Positions 36,240 to 49,357 of a stretch of DNA of 64,000 nucleotides are shown piece after piece (the first letter of the stretch is position 1; each line of letters begins with the position of its first letter). The notes below the pieces were generated by a model that did not search any database, was not told the DNA's origin, and was given only the letters and a program-made list of their open reading frames with translations. This stretch comes from Alviniconcha marisindica. Its lineage: Eukaryota > Mollusca > Gastropoda > Provannidae. The position numbers and the translations under genes were made by a program. The stretch lies in the NCBI GenBank assembly GCA_018857735.1, contig JABMCL010000736.1, forward strand, positions 766,001 to 830,000. Reading direction: 5' to 3'.

Positions 36240-37915
36240 TTTGCCATCCTTACTTTTTCACAATTTATCATTACAGCCCACAAAACATCATGTCTTCCTT
36301 ATTGCTTCAGAACTTATCTTTACACGATCTCAGACCACAAAACACTATCTCGTCTTCCTTATCTCTTTACAATTTGTCTTTACAGTCCACAAAACACTGT
36401 CCTGTCTAACAACATCTTCACAATTTACCATTACAGCCCACAAAACACTCCGTTTTCCTTATCTCTTCACAATTTATCTTTTGCAGTCCACAAAACATTT
36501 TGCCTTGATATAACCGCACTGGTTGACTGGGCATAAAACACCAATTTAGTACTACTACTACTACTACCACAAAACACTATCTGGTCTTCCTTATCTTATC
36601 ACCACCCACATAATTCCCAGCTGTATTTATCTTTCTGTCTTTTCACGATGCCTTAACAGCCAGCAGACAGCATGTCTTCCTCTCTTCGCAACCCACAGAA
36701 TGATATCCATCTTCCTACCCCTTCCCTTACAACAAAACAGTGTCCACCTTCCTACCGCTCCACAATCCCATTACAACCCACAGAATGATGTTTATTTGTG
36801 TTTGTAGTATGCAAGGACTGGCTGTTAGGTCCACTCACTCACTTTTCCTCCAAATGGACCTAACACTACTATCCTTGAGCATTGAAGTTTTCGAGTTTGA
36901 GTTGAGTTCAAATTTACACCCCACTAAAAAAAATGGTATCTGCTGTCACTCTGCCTCACAATCTCTTTACACCCCACACAATGGTATCTGCCTTCATACT
37001 GCCTCGCAATCTCTTTACACCCCACACAATGGTATCTGCCTTCATACTGCCTCACAATCTCTTTACACCCCACACAATGGTATCTGCCTTCATACTGCCT
37101 CACAATCTCTTTACACCCCACAAAATGGTATCTGCCTTCATACTGCCTCACAATCTCTTTACACCCCAAAACAATGGTATCTGCCTTCATACTGCCTCAC
37201 AATCTCTTTACACCCCACAAAATGGTATCTGCCTTCATACTGCCTCACAATCTCTTTACACCCCACAAAATGGTATCTGCCTTCATACTGCCTCACAATC
37301 TCTTTACACCCCACAAAATGGTATCTGCCTTCATACTGCCTCATAAAATGGTATCTGTCTTCCGACCCCTTTGCAATCTCTACAGCATACAAAATGATAT
37401 GTCTTCCTATCTCTTTGTATCCTCTTTACAGCTCACAAAACGACATCAGCCTAGCTCTTTGTGATTTTTTTACAGCCCACAACATGGTATATATCTTCCT
37501 ATCTCTTCACCATTTCTCTGAACTTATGAAGCCTAGAAGATACAGATGCATCTTCCTATCTCCTCACCATTTGTTTGAACTTATGAAGCCTAGAAACTAT
37601 AGATACATCTTCCCATCTCTTCACCATTTCTCTGAACTTATGAAGCCTAGAAAATATATATATCCTCCCATCTCTTCACCATTTCTTTGAACTTACGAAG
37701 CCTAGAAAATATATATACATCTTCCCATCTCTTCATCATTTCTTTGAACTTATGAAGCCTAAAAAATGACATCTTTTTGCCTGGATCTTCTCATTCTACA
37801 GCCCACAAAATGACAATGACATCTTTTTGCGTGGATCTTCGCATTCTACAGCCCACAAAATGACAATGACATCTTTTTGCCTTGATCTTCGCATTCTACA
37901 GCCCACAAAATGACA
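36240..37915 (+). repeat. Minisatellite domain with homogenised core
   Basis: Degenerate copies of tcttcacaatttatctttac then agcccacaaaac flank a uniform 48-bp array (36930-37350; atctgccttcatactgcctc, acaatctctttacacccc). This is followed by a roughly 60-bp array (37490-37760; ttctttgaacttatgaagcc) and a third with ctttttgcctggatcttc. The 48-bp period keeps long frames open, but they are repeat-encoded. Confidence 0.9.
36508..36550 (-). repeat. R6 copy
   Basis: Reverse: gatataaccgcactggttga then ctgggcataaaacaccaattt. Confidence 0.7.
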
Positions 37916-38720
37916 TCTGTAGAATTTGTGCGATTCCTGGCAAATGCAGCCACAGCCACATAAAGAACATTCACGATGCTAACCCACCACTTTGTTGAGC
38001 AGGTTCTTGCTCAGCAATGTTGACAGTGTCACCCACCACCAAGAAAGTCATATAAATGTTCTGGAGATTGCCTGGAACTGAAGACGCCGGAATAAACTAT
38101 CTCACTGGAGTTTGGAAATTGCCATCGTGTGGTTAGTTGACCCAAAGCAATGCTATTCTGCACCAATTAGCATCACTATCTGAGCCCCTTTTTGGCACCC
38201 TGGTGAATTTGTGAATCCAGTTTATCTGTAAACAGAGAAAACAGCTGTGTAGTGCACAAAACAAAACCATGCTCACAGACACACACACACACAAGCTTCA
38301 CACACTAAAAGCACATGGAGGAAAGTGGTCAGTTATACCTGGTGACAGAAGGAATAATCCCCACCCATTTCCCACGCCAAAAGACAGATTATGATTTGGC
38401 CAGCACTGTAATTTCCAGCAGCTGATGTAAAAATATTAACATGCATCTGCAGCGGACTCTGAGACAAAAGACTGCAGCAGTAACAATGCATGTGAATGTC
38501 TGCTTTCTGGTCTACTCTCAAGACACTTCTTTCATCATAGCTCATGATTCTCCTTCTCATTTGTCTGTACTTTATTTCTTCCGGTGTGTGTGTGGATGGT
38601 GAACTCATTGTGCTTCTTAAGGCGTGCATGTGTGAAAATGTATGCTTCTTTCTCCCCACTCCCTGCACTGTGAACATGCATAATTCTTGAGTAGATTTTA
38701 TGCGCATTACTATCATTCAT
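37916..38720. other. Region downstream of TRIP4 exon 12
   Basis: Possible 3'UTR on the minus strand, with AATAAA at about 38571-38576. No exon with the expected TRIP4 C-terminal tail was seen. Confidence 0.4.
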
Positions 38721-38846
38721 TCAGTGATCAAGAAGAAGACACAGCTTACAAATTTTGTGTTTTCCCTTGATGGGGAACTTGATGATGAGCTCCTGTGGGT
38801 TCTCACAGATGAACACATAGGGGGAGGAAGACTCTCCATCAGGATA
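38721..38846 (-). CDS. TRIP4: TRIP4 exon 12 (end of ASCH domain)
   Basis: The acceptor is tctgtttcag|TATCC. It encodes [20 protein letters not shown] and [12 protein letters not shown], aligned to human SDSPFVFICKNPQEMVVKFPIKGNPKI. Two endings are possible. A good donor AAATTT|gtaagc at 38750 (phase 1) would let a further exon restore the conserved Trp of KIWKL. Alternatively, read-through gives ...KICKL plus a short tail and TGA at 38721-38723, with AATAAA on the minus strand at about 38571-38576. No downstream exon with the usual HQGAKK tail was found. Confidence 0.88.
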   Translation of the reverse strand, partial: YPDGESSSPYVFICENPQELIIKFPIKGKHKICKLCLLLDH

Positions 38847-40705
38847 CTGAAACAGAGCATCACAGTCAGTCACTTCTCCATCAGGATACTGAAACAGCAT
38901 TGCACACTCACTTCTCGATCAGGATAATGAAACAGCATTACAATCGCTCACACTTTTCCTGCTGTAGTACTGGACACAGTATTCAAAGTTGAAAAACAAA
39001 AACAAGCAGTGTAATCTGTGTGAGTGCATGCATGTATGTGTGTGTGTGTTGTTTGTGTCTGCTTTTGTTCGTGAGTGTCGAGAGGGGAGGCGAGTTGGGG
39101 GGGCGAGGGGGGGGGGGGGGGGGGGGGAGGTTGTGGTCTTTCATATGAGAAGCAGCAGACACTGTATCACCACTGATATTCTATAAGTCGTAGTCCCATG
39201 TGAGGAAATCGCCATCATATCCCTGCTGACATTCTATAACTAGGCCTGCTGTGGGAGGCAATCAGCATGGCACAACCCACCTTCTGTCGGCTGTGCTCAA
39301 GGGAAAACAAGCAAGGTGAGACCGCCCACCTGTCAGTAGTGCTCAAGGAAAAGCAAGGTGTCTCACCTTCTGTCGGCAGTGGTTAAGGGAAAACAAGGCG
39401 AGACTACCCACCTTCTGTTGGCAGTGGTCAAGGGAAAGGAAGCAAGGCGAGACTACCCACCTTCTGTCGGCAGTGGTTAAGGGAAAACAAGGCGAGACTA
39501 CCCACCTTCTGTCAGCAGTGGTCAAGGGAAAACAAGGCGAGACTACCCACCTTCTGTCAGCAGTGGTCAAGGGAAAACAAGGCGAGACTACCCACCTTCT
39601 GTCGGCAGTGGTCAAGGGAAAGGAAGCAAGGCGAGACTACCCACCTTCTGTTGGCAGTGGTCAAGGCAAGACTACCCACCTTCTGTCGGCAGTGGTCAAG
39701 GCGAGACTACCCACCTTCTGTCGGCAGTGGTCAAGGCATGACTACCCACCTTCTGTTGGCAGTGGTCAAGGGAAAGGAAGCAAGGCAAGACGATCCACCT
39801 TTTGTCGGCAGCGGTCAAGGCAAGACTACCCACCTTCTGTCGGCAGTGGTCAAGGCGAGACTACCCACCTTCTGTTGGCAGTGGTCGAGGCAAGACTACC
39901 CACCTTCTGTCGGCAGTGGTCAAGGGAAGGGAAGCAAGGCAAGACTACCCACCTTCTGTCGGCAGTGGTCAAGGGAAAACAAGCAAGGTGAGACTACCCA
40001 CCTTCTGTTGGCAGTGGTCAAGGGAAAACAAGCAAGGTGAGACGAGACTACCCACCTTCTGTCAGCAGTGGTCAAGGGAAAACAAGCAAGGCGAGACTGC
40101 CCACCTTCTGTCGGCAGTGGTCAAGGGAAAACAAGCAAGGTGAGACTACCCACCTTCTGTCGGTAGTCTTCCTGTGAGAGGCAGTCGACAAGATCCACAC
40201 AGCCCAGCAGACAGCCTGCAGGGTAGTCACTGGGGAAGTCCAAGTGAGGGTCTGTACACACACACCAGCAGTTTACAATTATCAGCCTGTGTTCATTTTC
40301 TGTTAATGATTTCATTCATAAATCACCCTTTGTCACAAGAGCCCATAGCACTTTAAAATTATTAACGACATTTAATGTCACAAAATAAACAAATGTCACA
40401 GATGCGCTGAATCAAGTAAACTTAGCCTGCTCATCAAACACACACACACACCAAAAACAGTGCATATCTGTTACATATGTCACAGAGAGAGAGAGAGAGG
40501 GAAGGAAAGAGAGAACTCCCCTGCCACCCCACCCCTAATCATTCTCCCAATGATAGTAGCATTAAGTCCACTTGGACCAATCTAACAGCCAGTCCTTGCT
40601 CTTCCACACACATATAAGCATGATGCTCAGTCAACCATGAAGCTTGTGTCAGGACAAACACTATTCAGCAAATCACAAGAGACAGTGAGAAAGAGAGAGG
40701 GAAGA

Positions 40706-40768
<63 letters not shown>

Positions 40769-43700
40769 AGAGAGAAAGTGGGTTACCTGTGCTGACAAAA
40801 GCAAGGTGGAAGAGCAAGCTGGCAGAGACTTTCGTTACCCCCTTTACAAACAATTTCAGCTCTACTGTTGCCACTACTGCTAACACCCCCCCCCCCCCCC
40901 CCACATAATAAGTAAACATGGTGCTTAACGTCCACAGAAACCATAAGGCTTATTAGGGACGGTTCCCCACATGCTCAGATAAGGACACATATACCCTGTC
41001 CCTCTCCAACAGACACATCCTCTTTGTCAGTTGTTCTGAATATATCAGATTCTGACCTTTGTAAAAGGATCGATAGTGATTCTCCAACTCAGCGATTTCT
41101 TCTGTTGTAGCGGCCTTGGCAGTAGCAGCAATCCACAGTCGACCTCGGTGCACAGTGTACCAGGACCGCCCTTCGTGGCTGAAGCATCAGCATAGAAAAA
41201 CAGCAAACATCAGCACAGAAAAACACCAAACGTCAGCAAAGAAAACAAACGTCAGCACAGAACACCAAATGTCAGCACATGAAAACAGACATCAGCACAG
41301 AAACACATCAAACATCAGCACAGAAAAACAGATAAAAACGTCAGCATAGAAAAACAAAACGTAAGCACAGAAAAACACTAAATGTCAGCACAGAAAAACA
41401 GACAGCAAATGTCAGACAGAAAAACAGCAAATATAAGCACAGCAAAACAGACAGCAAATGTCAACGTAAAAAAAATCCCATTTTCTTACTCTAGGTACTC
41501 TTACTTTGTTATTCTATAGTAATATATAAGATGCACTTAAATTCATAAAATACCAAATATTCACAGAATGTCTCATGTATCTGTACGACCCTTCTGTCAC
41601 TCTACCACATATTACATACCACTTGAGTTATTTAGGAAAGATGGGTATGACTTTACTGCATGCATCAATATAAGAGATCTTATATAATACTGATGTTATA
41701 ATTTTTATTGCTAGAATGTGTGTCCATAGGACTTCACAGGTTAATAAAACTTTCTGGGTTGTTTTTTTTTTGGGGGGGGGAGGGGGGCTGTGAACAGACA
41801 TAAAATATCACACTGATTGATTATCTGCCTTTCTAATTTCCTGCATTCCTGGGTCATTTTACATCACTTTTTTTTTCTTCTTCCAGAAACTCTTGAAGAC
41901 TAAAGTGAGGAAGGTCCTGAACAATGCATGAGACATAGATTTGTCTTTGTAATGTCTTGTCATTCACCTTGCTATGACCTTCCTTGCTATGACTTTCCTT
42001 GCTATGATCTTCCCTGCTACGACCTTCCCTGCTGTGACCTTCCCTGTTACAACCTTCCCAATGACCTCCCCTGCCATATCCTTCTCTGTTATAACCTCCC
42101 CTGCTATGACCTCCCCTGCTATGACCTTCCCTGCTATGACCTTCCCTGCTAAGACCTTCCCTGCTATAACCTTCCTTGCTATGACCTTCCCTGCTATAAC
42201 CTTCCTTGCTAAGACCTCCCCTGCTATGACCTTCCCTGCTATAACCTTCCCTGCTAAGACCTTCCCTGCCATGGCGTTCCCTTTCCCTGCTATAACCTCC
42301 CCTGCTATAACCTTCCCTGCTATAACCTTCCCTGCCATGGCGTTACCTGCTAAGACCTCCCCTGCTATAACCTTCCTTGCTAAGACCTCCCCTGCTATGA
42401 CCTTCCCTGCTAAGACCTTCCCTGCCATAGTGTTCCCTGCTAAGACCTTCCCTGCTATAACCTTCCTTGCTATGACCTTCCCTGCGATAACCTTCCCTGC
42501 TAAGACCTCCCCTGCTATAACCTTCCCTGCCATGACCTTCCCTGCTATAATCTTTTCTGCTAAGGCCTTCCCTGCTATAATCTTTCCAGCTAAGGCCTTT
42601 CCTGCTGTGACTTTCCCTGCTGACCTCCCCTACTATGACCTTCCCTGCGATGACCTTCCCGGCTGACTGAGCATTACATACCAAGTAACTAACTGCCGGT
42701 TTTCAAAACAAAACAGTCAAAAAGTCTAAAACAAAGTCTCTATTATTCTCCACTAATCCCTTGTGGGAAACATGGGCTGCCTTGCCTGGTAAGACTACAG
42801 CAGCCACAACAGCAGTGTTACCACCTACCAGTGTGTGCTGTTTTGTGCATCCAAACAATGCTATGGAAGCTGGTGTCTGGGAGTTTAACACGTGTACAGA
42901 TGCTGAGGCATGTGCTTGCACACATTTGTGGTGCATCTACTTGGGACAGTGCAGTGAGCTCTAAGTTTATGTCTCTAGAGGTTTGTGCTTTATAAGTATT
43001 TCATAATTACCATTATTAACGTAAAACTGATGCAAGTGACTCACATTTTAATCCCAGCCACCAGAAGTGATGCCCAGGGCTGGTGCATGCTGAGGCACAT
43101 GCCTTCATCTGACATCTCCTTCAGCTCACGATCCTGAATCACAGGCATCTTCAGCTTGGCCTTGGCATCTTCCGGGGCCTTGGAAGACTTGCCGCTGGAC
43201 TTTTCTGAGGTTGTCTTGGCTTTTCTGTTGGCCACAAACTGCAACAGGGCATTCATCAGCATTTCTGGTCTGATTTGGCTGTTTCGGTTGTACAGGATTA
43301 GTTTTCCAATGCCAGCACACATACGGAAGGGAAAGTACACATACATAAAGCACACAGATACATACAAACACACAGGCAAATACACACACACAGGCTCATG
43401 CACACACACACACACACAGGGGTAAACATACATAAAGCACACAGGCACATCCATACACACACATTAACGCCTACCCCACCTACCTGTGGAGCAGGTTGAA
43501 CTATAGATGGGTTGACTAGAAATCCCTGCTCCCCACTCTCAGGGTGGCCTCCCCTGTGTGGACCACTGTGGGGGCGGTACTGGACTTGCTGCACGACTGC
43601 ATCCAGATGGTCGTACATGGTCTGACCCACAGTGTTGGACTCCTCCACCACGCGGCGGCCTGCAAAGTCCAGCGTGACCTGCACGCACAAAACACACCTT

Positions 43701-46700
43701 GCTCCTTTAACCCTTTCACTGCCAGTAATGCTGCATTTTTTGGTGCTGTGTTCTTCCAAGATCCAAACACATAAAAGGTTAAAAAGAACGTTATTTATTT
43801 TGACAAGACACAATATGTGAATTTTTGGGGTGATCCCCTTTTTCAAGCTACAAAACAACAAGCAACAGTTAAATGGTGAGAAATGAGATGTAGGATACTT
43901 ATCTGCTTTTGGTTAGCTGTTTGTTTAGTGTTATGTTGGTTTGTGTTGGGAAGCAAGTAAGTAACTTGGTGTTTTACACCCAGTCAACCATTGCGGTTAT
44001 ATCGGGGTGAATTGTGTTTGGAAGAATGTTGACATGACAACTGAATTGAAGATGAGCGTCTCAGGATACAGATACAGCATCACGAGTAGTTAAAACACTC
44101 TTTTTTTAACAAAAACTAAAATTATGTTCCGAACCTGGAAATTATTGGTATGCTTGCAGACTTCCATTCCACACAAAAATTACCAATCCATTGATTTGGA
44201 TTCTGCATGTAACCAACTATACTGGTCAAAAGAAGAAAAAACTGCATGAAGAAACTACACTAAAATGCAAACTCCACATGTAACCTGGAAAAAAACTGCC
44301 CCCCCCCCCCCAATTTTATTTGAGTAAATCATGGCCAGAAAGAATCCACACCCACTATGTCCGAAAAAGGGCACAGCATTTTCTGCAGAGCACTTCTTTG
44401 AGTTATAACAGTGATGTAGAAAAGAAGTTCAAGAAGGCTTGGCCAATGACAGCCTCAGTTTATCGCAGCACAAACACTGACAAAGCAAATTGCACCTTTT
44501 TGTCGTTTTCAAACTGCACATCAATAGCACACTTACAGATGCAATGAATAATTTTCACAAGGAGCATTTTCTAATTTTATTTTTGAATGCTGAATCGTGC
44601 GACAGTCATAATGACAAGACAATGCGTAAACCATCTCAAACTTCGTATACCATCTCAAACTTTGTAAACCATCTCAAACTTTGTAAACCATCTCAAACTT
44701 GCTCAAGACATGGGGTCTCACCTTTCTGTCTCTGCGAGACCCGTGGCGGGCCGCTCGCAATTCTTCCTCACGCTTCCGCAGTGCATCACGGTCCTCTTTG
44801 GATAGCCATTGGTTTGAATCCGTGGAAAAATAATCACATTCATCATCTATCACCTGTGTTCTTCTTACACTGAAACCAGCAGAAACAGAAGCGGCACTGA
44901 TGCTGAGCCTTCAGAACATGCAGAGTGACTAGGTTCAGGTGCTAAAGCAAGTCAATTTGCCACTTCACCAGCTTCTTCGTTCACCAGTTTCACCATCTTT
45001 ATCAGCACACTGATTATCATGAAACTTCTTTTAGAACAAATCTGTAATTCTGCTCAAGACAGGCAGCAGCTGTAAAAAAATACAACAGTGAATCAGACAC
45101 ATGTACCTCAGACATAATGCTAAAAATAAATAAAATCAGCTCAAAACTTTCCTAGGTTGCCGTCAGTGGTTTTAAAATGTATCAACACTTTTCTGCTGTC
45201 AGAGAGGTAACCGACTGTTACAGGAATTCAAATAAAAGTCTTTCCCGCATCATCTGACTGCTCTAAATCAAACAGATATGTGAGTGCATTTAGTCAAGTC
45301 CTTAGAGCGGTCCTCCAAAGCAACAAGAACAAAAGGAACAGGAATCTGACTGCTGACCTGGTCTTGTCAAACTCGATGAGAAGATCTTTGTGCTTCTGGG
45401 CTTTCTGCAGCCCCTCCTGCATGCGAGCGGACACAGAGGGCAGCAGCTGTCTCTCCCCTCCCCCTCGACACAGCGGGGTCAACTTGTCCGCGTCGCGCAT
45501 CAAGTGCTGATACAGCTTCTCGCTCTTCTTGGAGCCCCGAGACATCACCTCCTGGTCCTCTGGGCTGCACACCTGCATGCAGAAAACAGCACAGGGCTTG
45601 GGTTTGTTACATGAGCTGCAATGGGTTTCTGACAGTGGTGGTGGTGGCTGTGGAGGGAGAGAGTTTGATCAGAACTCGATACTGTACAACACAAGGATTA
45701 AGATTTCAGGCAATCACCTGCTCTTACAATCTGTTCTTGCTGATCTACATGCCAAGAGGCAAAGTATGAAACAACAGCAACAACACTGACTAACATAATA
45801 ATGACAATTACGATGATGAGAGAGAGACAGACAAAGAGAGAGGAAAGCAGAAAAGAGATAGAGAAGAAAGGGACAGACAGACGTCGGAGAGAGAAGAGAG
45901 AGGGAAGGAGGCAGGGTCTTGAGTACACCGATTTCAATTATATTGTAAAAACATGTTTCTTCCTGAGAAGGTTATGTAGTAATTTGGGTATGGAATTTAG
46001 CTCACAAATAAAGGGTTAGGTCTTCAAGCCTCAGTTTGAACAGCAACCCTCTCCTTGTCTGGAGACATCGGGCACTTTGTCACATTACCATTATGGTCAG
46101 CTTGTCTGTAGATGCCAGCCGCTCTGTTATATTACCATAGCAACACCAATCTCTCTCTCTTTACTACTCAGTGTATTACTCCCACTAAAACTGATTTCTG
46201 TTGGGAAGAAAACCACCATCACCACTATTAACAGCTCACCTACAACCAACCATCACAGCTTCCTGCCTAATCTTCTAAGAATACCACACTAGCAATGCTT
46301 AGCTACACATCAGCTTTACCCGACTGTCAGGCAAATTACACTTTTGCATCTGATATTCAGATGTGACTGTGAACCTTTGTTCTAAAAAGTGGTGTGAATC
46401 CGAGATGGAATGCAGCACTCACCAATTTACCGCAGAATAAACACGGTCCTGCCCCCTCCTGCTCACATACCACCCGCCCACAGTTGGTGCAGTTGTTTAT
46501 CAGCTTGTGTTTCAGGGCTTGACACTCACACTGCGTTCTCCCTGAAAACCAGCATGAGACGCTGTAAATACATCACAGCTGGTGCAGTTGTTTATCAGCT
46601 TGTGTTTCAGGGCTTGACACTCACACTGCGTTCTCCCTGAAAACCAGCATGAGACGCTGTAAATACATCACAGCTGGTGCAGTTGTTATCAGCTTGTGTT

Positions 46701-49230
46701 TCAGGGCTTGACACTCACACTGCGTTCTCCCTGAAAACCAACACGCCCAACTGTAAATTCTCCATGCTAAGAATCAACTGCTTACAGCATCTGGTAGTGA
46801 AGCAGCTGGACAGTTTGTTTCAATCAATATACATGGGAGTTAACTAGTGCTCAAAATATGTAACACAACAACAAAGATCTGAGTTGCCTACATAACTCTC
46901 ACCTGGCATGTGTGTAAATACAGAGTACATAACTCCACCAGACGTACACTCTCAAAAGAATGTACCTCCACCACAGGTGCATCCTTTAGTTTGTTTCAAT
47001 GTTAGGTACATGCACTGTATTCTTCCTGAAATCAACACATGTCACATTGTCAATACTTCCACTGCTTCCATGCTGTACAGCAACACAAGCTGCACAGGCT
47101 CAGGGAGCTTCACAAAAGCACTGCAGTGCACTGACTGTTATGCTGTATTCGCAATCCTTTAACCCCATCACTGCCCCAGCCTGTAAATTTTCCAGGTCGT
47201 AAAAATGCACCTGCATGCATTTCAACTGATTACATTCCAGGCCTCTAACAACCCTACTCACAATACTGCACATTTTGATGCAAATCCTTCCACACATTGG
47301 CAAGGAAAAAAAGCGGAAGTATTTAAAATTGACTTTTAAAAATAAATCTACTGGCACGTGGCTTGCATGCATGCATGGCAGTTAAGGGGTTAATGCTTGG
47401 ATCTTGCTCTGCGTTCACCCTGCAGTAAAAGCAGAAGTGTCACCATGCTGACTCGCACCCATAACTCAGCAGGCCACACAACAGATCTCACCAAAACCTA
47501 AATCTTGGCCTCATTTGAATGAATGAAAAGTTACATATGGCTCACAAAACCTTCCTCACAAAACCTTCCATGCTCACAGTGTCAGACACACACAGTGCAT
47601 ACATGTTGGCTCTCACAAGCTAAAACTGCCTAAGACATTCACACCAGTAAAGTATACCCCCCCCCCCCCCCCCCCCCGGAAGAGCAACTATACATAGGTG
47701 TAAATACAGAATCAAACACAAAAGGTTCAAAATAATACTAGGACAAAACACAACATGCAGATTTGGGGGGGTAATCCCCTTTATCAAGCTACAAAAAGAC
47801 GCATAAACAAGAATTAAACAGTGACTATCCACCTATGGATTTTATTGCCAAATCCACCAGACAGTCTGGTGGACACGTTGCAGAAGACCGTGTTTCAGTT
47901 CGTATGGAATAGAAAACAAGACAGGATAAGTAGGAAAGTAACCGTCAAAACTATTGCAAAGGGAGGACTTGGCATACCAAATATTAGACATTATATTAAT
48001 GCACTGAAGCTAAGTTGGATACGAAAACTAAAAACAAGTGATCACAAGTGGAAACGTATAATTACATCAACTTACCCGAAAGTGTTACTGCTTGAACAAT
48101 TGGGATCAAGCCTCCCTACTCAGAAACATAATTTTAATACGTTTTGGATTCATGTATTTAAAGCATATAGAGAGTTTGGTAAACAAATACAGGTAGAGAA
48201 CTCAAAAGAACTAGTCGCAGATCCTATTTTCTGCAACGATAATATTCTGGTTGGAAATAAAACTGTTTTTTATAAAAAGTGGATAGACAAAGGTGTATGT
48301 TTTATCAAAAACATTCTAATGAAAATGGTATGTTTATGTTATTTAAAAGGTTTAAAGAAATATACAGAATTAATACGGATTACATTACATATATTGGATG
48401 TGTACAAGCTAATAAAAGCTACATATATATGTAAAACGGGACTAACAGTTGAGAGTAATAGTTCAACCGATTTGACAAAGACGCTTAAGATTATTTACAG
48501 TCAACAAAAAGGTTCACGCCTGTATTATGAAATGCTTATACAGGGTAAAGATAAACCTAAGTGCTGTGAAAACTGGGAAGCAAGATTGAATACAGACATT
48601 GACTGGAGCAGAACCTTTAAGAAAATGCAAAACATCCAAGAGATAAAACTAAAATGGTTCCAGATGAGACTTGTACATAGAATATTAGCTACCAATATTG
48701 TTTTAATGCACATGGGTACTGAAAATGACATTAACTGTTCTTTTTGTAGACGGGAAAGAGACTCTATCAATCATATATTTTGGAGATGTGTGTACATAAA
48801 GTCTTTTTGGGAACAGTTCCAGACTACACATAATGCTCAAATGCGAGGACAATAGCGCTTAACGAAAATTTTGTACTTTTTGGTCATGACAGCCAAATTA
48901 AATCAGACAGTACCTTTGATTTGATAATTTTGCGTGCAAAGTTCTATATTTATACTTGTAAGATCAACAAGAACATACCTCAGCTGCACCTGTTCAAACA
49001 CTATTTAAAAAATACATTTGATGTAGACAAATATAATGCGATATTAACGATGTCATATGACAAGATAGCAACCGAATGGTTGTATTACAAAAAGCTGATA
49101 CAAATTTAGACGAGGTTGTTAATGACGTTAATAATCTTGTAAATTGTATTTATTGCCATGGTCCTTTTTTCTTTTCTTGTCTTTTTTCCCTTCTTTTCTT
49201 TTGTGTGTGTGTGAGTGTGTATGTGTGTGT

Positions 49231-49272
<42 letters not shown>

Positions 49273-49326
49273 TTTATTTCTTTTTTCTTTTCTTTTTCTT
49301 CGTACTTTGCCTTAGGTATATGAATG

Positions 49327-49357
<31 letters not shown>

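Noticed and set aside
36740..37690. 316-codon plus-strand frame
   Set aside because: Encoded by a 48-bp minisatellite (CLHTASQSLYTPHNGI units) with no start context or domain.
39473..40143. Frames of 113-172 codons with [11 protein letters not shown] repeats
   Set aside because: Antisense reading of the splice-donor array.
41974..42666. Open frames of 189-230 codons on both strands
   Set aside because: Produced by a 15-bp tandem repeat, a multiple of three; the products are simple repeats (FPAMT/AGKVI) inside a TRIP4 intron.
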